Source: UKL13-2 sp043756275
Lineage (GTDB): Bacteria > Pseudomonadota > Gammaproteobacteria > Burkholderiales > Usitatibacteraceae
Length of the DNA stretch: 30,977 bases
Assembly (NCBI GenBank): GCA_043756275.1
Contig: JAYURJ010000206.1
Coordinates: 1 to 30,977 of the forward strand
Reading direction: 5' to 3'
Shown here one piece after another: positions 26,181 through 30,977 of this stretch. The notes beneath the pieces were generated by a model that did not search any database, was not told where the DNA came from, and worked only from the letters and a program-made list of their open reading frames with translations. The stretch's first letter is position 1, and each line of letters opens with the position of its first letter. A program made the position numbers and the translations under genes.

Positions 26181-27182
26181 TTAACGGAATTGGCTGAGAA
26201 ATTTGATGTCGTTTTCGAAGAAAAGACGCAAATCGTTCACGCCATACTTCAGCATGGCAAGGCGATCAAGCCCCATGCCAAAGGCAAAACCGGAATATTT
26301 TTCAGGATCGATTCCACCATTGCGAAGAACTTGGGGATGGACAACGCCCGCGCCGCCGATTTCGAGCCACTTGATCTTGCCGCCTTTGTTTTCCCATTCC
26401 ATATCGACTTCCACACCAGGCTCAACAAACGGAAAAAACGACGGTCGAAAGCGAATCTGCATATCGTCTCGCTCGAAAAAAGCACGGAAAAACTGCGTCA
26501 GCGTGCCTTTAAGATCAGCCAGACTGATACCGTCATCAATCCACAAGCCCTCAATCTGGTGGAACATCGGCGAGTGCGTTGCATCGTGGTCGCAGCGGTA
26601 GACCCGTCCGGGACAGATGATTCGAATCGGCGGCTTGTGCGCCTCCATGTAGCGGATCTGCACGGGCGACGTATGTGGCCTCAGGACGTGCTCAGAATCA
26701 GCGATGTAGAAGGTGTCCTGCATGGAACGCGCCGGATGGTTTGGCGGAGTATTAAGGGCGGTGAAACAATGATAGTCAGTCTCAATCTCAGGTCCATCGG
26801 CAACTGAGAAACCCATCGTTGCAAATAATGCCTCGATTCTCTCTAATGCCCTCGTCACCGGGTGCAGGCCACCAACACCTATTGTTCTTCCTGGCAGTGT
26901 CACATCGATCGATTCTCCGGCGAGCTTCGCTTGCAGTTCTGCCTTTGCAATGCGGGCCTTGGCTTCGTTGACCAATGACTCCACCTGCGACTTGACTTGA
27001 TTGATCGCGGCACCTGCAATTTTCTTATCCCCCGGTGCCAACGTGCCGAGAGTTTTCAGTTGCTCAGTCAAAGAACCCGATTTGCCGAGATACTTTGCCT
27101 TCACCTGCTCGAGTTCAGGCATCGATTTCACGGCAGTCAGCGTGCTTGTCGCGTCATTCAGAATCGCCTCAAGAGTACTCAT
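26181..27182 (-). CDS. pheS: phenylalanyl-tRNA synthetase alpha subunit
   Basis: A 333-residue protein with an N-terminal coiled-coil arm (about 1-90) that contacts tRNA, then a class II catalytic core. Recognisable blocks are GGLHPVTRALERIEALFATMGF, HPARSMQDTFY, the motif 2 region RVYRCDHDATHSPMFHQIEG (given in blocks), and motif 3 FAFGMGLDRLAMLKYG near the C-terminus. Length matches the family. The gene lies about 100 bp after rplT, across a terminator-like hairpin, so its level may be set apart from the ribosomal protein genes. No Phe-rich leader peptide of the enteric pheM kind is visible in that gap. Confidence 0.97.
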   Translation of the reverse strand: MSTLEAILNDATSTLTAVKSMPELEQVKAKYLGKSGSLTEQLKTLGTLAPGDKKIAGAAINQVKSQVESLVNEAKARIAKAELQAKLAGESIDVTLPGRTIGVGGLHPVTRALERIEALFATMGFSVADGPEIETDYHCFTALNTPPNHPARSMQDTFYIADSEHVLRPHTSPVQIRYMEAHKPPIRIICPGRVYRCDHDATHSPMFHQIEGLWIDDGISLADLKGTLTQFFRAFFERDDMQIRFRPSFFPFVEPGVEVDMEWENKGGKIKWLEIGGAGVVHPQVLRNGGIDPEKYSGFAFGMGLDRLAMLKYGVNDLRLFFENDIKFLSQFR

Positions 27183-27219
27183 CTGGAATCACTTTTCCGG
27201 TTATGGCGCTGGTCGGCGC

Positions 27220-27251
27220 AAAAAACAAAAGGCCCGATTGACGGGCCTTTT
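27220..27251 (-). terminator. intrinsic terminator or attenuator between rplT and pheS
   Basis: A 10-bp stem AAAAGGCCCG/CGGGCCTTTT (27227-27236 with 27242-27251) with a 5-base loop is followed on the minus strand by TTTTTT. It sits 33 bp after the rplT stop and 38 bp before the pheS start. Since pheST has no obvious promoter in the remaining gap, it probably allows partial readthrough. Confidence 0.75.
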
Positions 27252-27284
27252 GCGTTTTTACTTGAATCAGAATCGCTTAAAAAT

Positions 27285-27644
27285 TTACGCAGCAAGGCCC
27301 GCTTTGGCTTGTTCGATAAATCGCGCAAACGCGGGCTTATCCATGACAGCCAAATCGGCCAACACTTTACGATCCACTTCAATGGAAGACTTTTTCAAGC
27401 CGTTCATGAATCGTGAGTAGGTCATGCCGCCTGCACGAACCGCCGCGTTGATGCGTGCGATCCAGAGCGCGCGAAAAACGCGCTTTTTATTGCGACGGTC
27501 GCGGTAGGCGTATTGCCCCGCTTTCATCACCGCTTCTTTGGCGATACGGAATACTTTGCTGCGACGACCGCGATAGCCTTTGGCCAGATCCAGCACTTTT
27601 TTGTGACGCGCGCGAGCGGTTACACCACGTTTAACTCTTGGCAT
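27285..27644 (-). CDS. rplT: 50S ribosomal protein L20
   Basis: A 119-residue basic protein beginning MPRVKRGVTARARHKKVLDL, with the conserved blocks YRGRRSKVFRIAKEAV, YRDRRNKKRVFRALWI and YSRFMNGLKKSSIEVDRKVL. It binds 23S rRNA early in large-subunit assembly and, in other bacteria, represses translation of its own operon. A strong TAAGGAG ribosome site overlaps the rpmI stop, 11 bp upstream, so the two genes are co-translated. Length and sequence are normal. Confidence 0.98.
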   Translation of the reverse strand: MPRVKRGVTARARHKKVLDLAKGYRGRRSKVFRIAKEAVMKAGQYAYRDRRNKKRVFRALWIARINAAVRAGGMTYSRFMNGLKKSSIEVDRKVLADLAVMDKPAFARFIEQAKAGLAA

Positions 27645-27655
27645 AGTAGCGCTCC

Positions 27656-27853
27656 TTACGCGTAGGGCAGCATGCGATGCACGCTGACCAGATTGGATGC
27701 ATGGATCTCAGCCGTGCCACGCAATTGACGCTTGTTCTTGGTGGTTTTTTTGGTGAGGATGTGGCGCTTGAACGCCATGGAGCGCTTGATCGAGCCGCTA
27801 CCGCGCGGCTTGAACCGCTTGGCGGCGCCGCTCTTGGTTTTCATCTTTGGCAT
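27656..27853 (-). CDS. rpmI: 50S ribosomal protein L35
   Basis: A 65-residue highly basic protein beginning MPKMKTKSGAAKRFK, with KRSMAFKRHILTKKTTKNKRQLRG and a C-terminal VHRMLPYA as in the family (blocks quoted separately). It is preceded by AAGGTAG about 6 bases before the ATG. It lies between infC and rplT in the standard order, and the 113-bp leader before it holds two small hairpins that may be a control site. Confidence 0.97.
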   Translation of the reverse strand: MPKMKTKSGAAKRFKPRGSGSIKRSMAFKRHILTKKTTKNKRQLRGTAEIHASNLVSVHRMLPYA

Positions 27854-27966
27854 GTTTCTACCTTTTGATTACATTGCCGCAGCAGGTGGTGGAACCTTTC
27901 CACACTTTGAACCTGAAGTCGACTTGTTTACACAGTTTTGCTACTGGAGCGGTGCGCTCCTGAAAA
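27854..27966 (-). promoter_or_regulatory. infC-rpmI spacer with two hairpins, candidate L20 control site
   Basis: On the minus strand the spacer folds into GGAGCG-CAC-CGCTCC shortly after the infC stop and GTGGAA-AGG-TTCCAC (27889-27903) before the rpmI ribosome site. In E. coli L20 represses rpmI-rplT by binding RNA in this part of the operon. Whether these hairpins do that here is inference from position only. Confidence 0.35.
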
Positions 27967-28491
27967 TCAATGTTTTTTTCTTGGCCCAACCATCATCACC
28001 ATCTGACGGCCTTCCATTTTCGGGAACTGTTCGACCTGCCCCAATTCCGTTAAATCTGCTTCCACCCGCTTGAGTAACGCCATGCCCAATTCCTGATGGG
28101 CCATTTCACGCCCCCGAAAACGCAGCGTAATCTTGGTTTTATCGCCCTCTTCCAAAAAGCGTTTCAGATTGCGCACCTTGATGTTGTAATCCCCATCATC
28201 TGTGCCGGGACGAAATTTTACTTCCTTCACCTGAATCTGTTTCTGCTTGAGCTTGGCTTCGTGTGCTTTCTTGGCTTCGCGATATTTGAACTTGCCAAAA
28301 TCCATGATCCGGCAAACTGGCGGCTTAGCCGTCGGGGCAATTTCCACCAAATCGAGTTGCGCTTCTTCCGCCAGCCGATTGGCTTCCGCCAGGCTCACGA
28401 TACCAATTGGTTCACTTTCAGGACCAAGCAGCCGAACCTCTGTCACGTTAGTGATTTCAGTGTTGATTCGGACGTCTTTTTCAGTAGCGAT
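27967..28491 (-). CDS. infC: translation initiation factor IF-3, AUC start
   Basis: A 174-residue protein when started at ATC 28491. The first ATG/GTG/TTG-type start, 28446, would remove about 15 conserved residues including RINTEITNVTEV. The ATC has GGGAGAG seven bases upstream, an ideal ribosome site, and the frame reads ATEKDVRINTEITN. Both IF3 domains are complete: N-terminal VRLLGPESEPIGIVSLAEAN and C-terminal VKEVKFRPGTDDGDYNIKVR, with the linker RIMDFGKFKYREAKK. infC is known for AUU, AUA or AUC starts, which let IF3 repress its own synthesis by rejecting non-canonical codons. The gene lies 77 bp after thrS, across a small GGTGTT/AACACC hairpin (28523-28541). Confidence 0.93.
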   Translation of the reverse strand: MATEKDVRINTEITNVTEVRLLGPESEPIGIVSLAEANRLAEEAQLDLVEIAPTAKPPVCRIMDFGKFKYREAKKAHEAKLKQKQIQVKEVKFRPGTDDGDYNIKVRNLKRFLEEGDKTKITLRFRGREMAHQELGMALLKRVEADLTELGQVEQFPKMEGRQMVMMVGPRKKH

Positions 28492-28568
28492 AAAACTCTC
28501 CCAAACGTTACTCTTAATCTTGGGTGTTGGTTCTCAACACCTCAAGCTCTAGCGCAAATAAAGCCGAA

Positions 28569-30494
28569 TCACGACACACCCTTCGTCGCAATTTCTGACT
28601 TAATGTGCGAAATAAAACTATCGAGGCTCATTGACGGCATATTTTCTCCGCCACCCTTGCCATCTCGAACCCGTGCTGTCACGGTATTTGCCTGCATTTC
28701 CTTGTCGCCCAAAATCAGCAGAAAAGGAACTTTTTGCACGCTATGTTCCCGTATTTTATAGGAAATCTTCTCGTTACGCAAATCAGCCCCAACCCGAATG
28801 CCAGCGGCTTTTAGCCCTGCAACTACTTCCTGCACATAGCCGGCCTGATGTTGTGTGACATCCATCGCGACAACCTGAACGGGAGCCAGCCAAACCGGCA
28901 TCGAACCCGCGTGATTTTCAATCAAAATGCCAATGAAACGCTCAAACGAGCCCACAATCGCCCGGTGTAGCATCACCGGCGTTTGGCGTGCGCTATGGTC
29001 GTCAACATACTCTGCGCCTAATCGGGCGGGCATGGAAAAGTCGACCTGCATCGTTCCGCACTGCCAAGAGCGACCAATCGAATCTTTCATGTGGTATTCG
29101 ATCTTGGGCCCATAGAAAGCGCCCTCACCCGGCAGCTCTTCCCACGTAGCATTGCACGCTTTTAGTGCTTCCCTCAGCGCATCCTCAGCACGATCCCACG
29201 TTTCATCAGCGCCAATACGTTTTTCGGGCCGCAGCGCGATTTTGATGGCGATTTCCTTGAAGCCAAAGTCGTCGTAAACAGCAAGTGCCAGCCGGTTAAA
29301 GTCTACGCATTCGTTTTTGATCTGGTCTTCGGTACAGAAAATGTGGCCATCGTCCTGTACGAAGCCACGCACACGCATGATGCCGTGCAGTGCGCCAGAT
29401 GGCTCGTTACGATGACAGGAACCAAACTCGCCGTAGCGCAACGGTAAGTCGCGATATGAACGCAGATCAGAATTAAAGACTTGGATGTGCCCCGGACAAT
29501 TCATCGGTTTTATAGCGAAATCATGCTTTTCCGATTCCGTCGTGAACATGTTGTCTTTGTAGTTCTCCCAATGACCGGATTTTTCCCAAAGCGAGCGCGC
29601 CAGAATCTGCGGACAGCGAATTTCCTGATAACCGTTGTCCTGATAAACACGCCGCATGTATTGCTCCACCTGCTGCCATATCACCCAACCCTTTGGATGC
29701 CAAAATACCATACCGGGCGCTTCGTCTTGAAGGTGGAATAAATCAAGTTGTTTGGCAAGTTTTCGATGGTCGCGCTTCTCGGCCTCCTCAAGCATGTGCA
29801 CATACTGTTCCTGGTCTTCTTTTTTTGCCCAAGCCGTCCCGTAAATACGTTGCAGCATTTCGTTTTTAGCGTCACCACGCCAATACGCGCCGGCTAGTTT
29901 CATCAGCTTGAAGACTTTCAGCTTGCCCGTAGACGGCACATGAGGGCCACGGCATAAATCCGTGAAGCTGCCTTCAGAATAAAGTGATACATCTTCGCCT
30001 GCTGGAATCGAGGAGATGATCTCCGCCTTGTAGGCCTCACCGATGTCCTTGAAATGCGCAACCGCTTCATCGCGGGGTAACACTTTGCGCGTTACCTGCT
30101 CGTCTTTTTTTGCCAACTCCAACATCTTTTTTTCGATAGAAATCAAGTCCTCGGGCGTGAATGGGCGCTTATACGAAAAATCGTAGAAGAAGCCGTTCTC
30201 AATCACCGGTCCGATAGTGACTTGGGCATCAGGAAACAATTCCTTCACCGCATAGGCCAGCAAATGTGCTGTCGAATGGCGAATGACATCCAAGCCATCC
30301 GCATCCTTGTCTGTAACAATGGCCAAGTCGGAATCGTTTTCAATCAGGTAACTGGTATCGACCAATTTGCCGTTCACTCTGCCTGCGAGTGCCGCCTTGG
30401 CCAAACCTGCGCCAATGCTTGCTGCCACCTCGGCGACAGTGACGGCTTGGTCGTACTGGCGAATGGATTTATCGGGTAATGTGATTGCAACCAT
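28569..30494 (-). CDS. thrS: threonyl-tRNA synthetase
   Basis: A 641-residue protein of normal length; ATG 30494 follows a GGAG site. Domains: TGS (about 1-62), the SAD editing domain (about 63-240, with HSTAHLLAYAVKELFPDAQ and SLYSEGSFTDLCRGPH), a class II catalytic core (about 245-535, with KPMNCPGHI, the motif 2 region FGSCHRNEPSGALHGIMRVR, DGHIFC and HRAIVGSFERF supplying zinc and ATP ligands), and a C-terminal anticodon-binding domain (about 540-641, VVAMDVTQHQAGY, GIRVGADLRNEKISYKIREH). It charges tRNA-Thr and edits Ser-tRNA-Thr. It is the first gene of the translation operon. The leader upstream contains a Thr-rich peptide and a terminator, pointing to attenuation by threonyl-tRNA supply. 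Confidence 0.98.
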   Translation of the reverse strand: MVAITLPDKSIRQYDQAVTVAEVAASIGAGLAKAALAGRVNGKLVDTSYLIENDSDLAIVTDKDADGLDVIRHSTAHLLAYAVKELFPDAQVTIGPVIENGFFYDFSYKRPFTPEDLISIEKKMLELAKKDEQVTRKVLPRDEAVAHFKDIGEAYKAEIISSIPAGEDVSLYSEGSFTDLCRGPHVPSTGKLKVFKLMKLAGAYWRGDAKNEMLQRIYGTAWAKKEDQEQYVHMLEEAEKRDHRKLAKQLDLFHLQDEAPGMVFWHPKGWVIWQQVEQYMRRVYQDNGYQEIRCPQILARSLWEKSGHWENYKDNMFTTESEKHDFAIKPMNCPGHIQVFNSDLRSYRDLPLRYGEFGSCHRNEPSGALHGIMRVRGFVQDDGHIFCTEDQIKNECVDFNRLALAVYDDFGFKEIAIKIALRPEKRIGADETWDRAEDALREALKACNATWEELPGEGAFYGPKIEYHMKDSIGRSWQCGTMQVDFSMPARLGAEYVDDHSARQTPVMLHRAIVGSFERFIGILIENHAGSMPVWLAPVQVVAMDVTQHQAGYVQEVVAGLKAAGIRVGADLRNEKISYKIREHSVQKVPFLLILGDKEMQANTVTARVRDGKGGGENMPSMSLDSFISHIKSEIATKGVS

Positions 30495-30518
30495 GGTGAA
30501 CTCCTAAAGCTAAAAATG

Positions 30519-30545
30519 AAAAAGCGCGGATCAACCGCGCTTTTT
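30519..30545 (-). terminator. terminator hairpin in the thrS leader (attenuator)
   Basis: GCGCGG/CCGCGC (30524-30529 with 30535-30540) with a 5-base loop is extended by A-T pairs and followed on the minus strand by TTTTT. It lies between the thrS promoter and its ribosome site, 24 bp before the ATG, so it must be bypassed for thrS to be made. Its 5' arm can pair instead with ACCGCGC (30574-30580), which overlaps the stop codon of the leader peptide. Confidence 0.8.
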
Positions 30546-30579
30546 TTGAAAAATAATGGGACGAAACGAAACCGCGCGG

Positions 30580-30624
30580 TCAGCGAATTGAAATTCCCAT
30601 CGTAGTCAGCGGTGTCATAACCAT
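30580..30624 (-). CDS. thrS leader peptide (threonine-rich, 14 aa)
   Basis: ATG 30624 opens a 14-codon frame, MVMTPLTTMGISIR, closed by TGA at 30580-30582. Three of fourteen residues are threonine, using the codons ACA, ACT and ACG, two of them adjacent. A weak GGATAG lies before the start. The last base of the stop codon is the first base of ACCGCGC, the antiterminator strand. A ribosome reaching the stop would cover that strand and let the terminator form; one stalled at the Thr codons 18 or more nt upstream would leave it free. This arrangement follows the classical amino-acid attenuation design. The peptide itself is predicted, not known. Confidence 0.6.
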   Translation of the reverse strand: MVMTPLTTMGISIR

Positions 30625-30703
30625 TTTGCTATCCGCGAATGTCGCGGCCCTTTCGTTTTACCAAATAAGTTTTAGTCACAACTCAGACTTAACACTGATG
30701 AGA

Positions 30704-30732
30704 ATTATAGTGGATTCGGCAACCCGCTTCAA
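30704..30732 (-). promoter_or_regulatory. promoter of the thrS-infC-rpmI-rplT-pheST-ihfA operon
   Basis: On the minus strand TTGAAG (727-732 of the 30-kb block) and a perfect TATAAT (30704-30709) are spaced by exactly 17 bp. Transcription would start near 30697 and give a leader of about 200 nt containing the Thr-rich peptide and the attenuator. No other promoter of comparable quality was seen inside the operon. Confidence 0.65.
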
Positions 30733-30893
30733 TCGACATATCCATGTCCTCGTAGTATCCTCCGACATTGTTGTTTTCGCAGATTTGCAGAGCGCTAAAA
30801 CGGCAGATTTTAAGTGAACTAGACCACTACCGCGCCGCTTGGAAAGCTTTGTTAAGGTGTTGTTTATTTTTTGACTATTCAGGGAGACAGCCA

Positions 30894-30977
30894 GTGAAAG
30901 TAGAACAAATCCTGCAACTTCCATCGATGCCGGCCGCGAGCCCGAGCTATCCGATGGGCCCATACCGGTTTATCAAC
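30894..30977 (+). CDS. adc: acetoacetate decarboxylase-family protein, 5' end only
   Basis: The last 84 bp encode 28 residues from a GTG start, with AGGGAGA seven bases upstream. The sequence MKVEQILQL then SMPAASPSYPMGPYRFIN matches the N-terminus of acetoacetate decarboxylase-like enzymes, where the Pro-rich stretch leads into PGPYRFxNREY. The catalytic lysine and the rest lie outside the window. The enzyme would convert acetoacetate to acetone and CO2, or act on a related keto acid. It diverges from thrS. The family call rests on this short segment only. Confidence 0.6.
   Translation, partial: MKVEQILQLPSMPAASPSYPMGPYRFIN

Noticed and set aside
26001..26807. Open frame of 268 codons on the plus strand across the pheS-pheT junction
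   Set aside because: It is antisense to two housekeeping genes with full conservation, and its translation has no known motif.
30676..30963. Open frame of 95 codons on the minus strand at the right edge
   Set aside because: It runs across the thrS promoter and the start of the decarboxylase-like gene, and its sequence has no family features.

Overview
The window looks like a betaproteobacterial chromosome of moderate GC content. The main reason is the right third, where thrS-infC-rpmI-rplT-pheS-pheT-ihfA-merR and a tRNA-Pro lie on the minus strand in the order typical of Betaproteobacteria. A finer placement (for example Rhodocyclales or Nitrosomonadales) is only a guess.

Left part (1-4013): the 5' portion of a tRNA-Asn with its promoter, a small periplasmic c-type cytochrome-like protein, a GNAT acetyltransferase, and a two-gene signalling unit. 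That unit pairs a membrane-anchored haem-binding (CxxCH) DUF3365/Tll0287-like sensor ending in a HAMP domain with a Ser/Thr protein kinase. Middle-left (4208-11997): a surface-glycan region with an AsnB-type amidotransferase, a 1189-residue protein carrying three glycosyltransferase modules, a SAM methyltransferase and a Wza-family outer-membrane polysaccharide export lipoprotein. No Wzx, Wzy or Wzc partner is in the window.

Middle (12376-21581): the most unusual content, a single very large highly reducing type I polyketide synthase (KS-AT-DH-degenerate MT-structural KR-ER-KR-ACP, no thioesterase). It is followed after 2 bp by a PLP-dependent alpha-oxoamine synthase. Together they form a compact two-gene pathway predicted to build a reduced acyl chain on the ACP and release it by decarboxylative condensation with an amino acid. 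The expected product is a sphingoid-like alpha-aminoketone. A convergent GT4-type glycosyltransferase follows.

Right part (23011-30494): tRNA-Pro and the translation operon, read leftward from a good sigma70-type promoter at 30704-30732. Two translation-control features stand out. infC appears to start at an AUC codon. The thrS leader encodes a 14-residue peptide with three Thr codons, followed by mutually exclusive antiterminator and terminator pairings, which fits ribosome-mediated attenuation. The window ends in the first 28 codons of an acetoacetate decarboxylase-like gene on the plus strand.

Smaller observations are two good copies (and one doubtful copy) of a dispersed intergenic repeat, and a 16-bp identical element upstream of both the haem sensor gene and the polyketide synthase gene.
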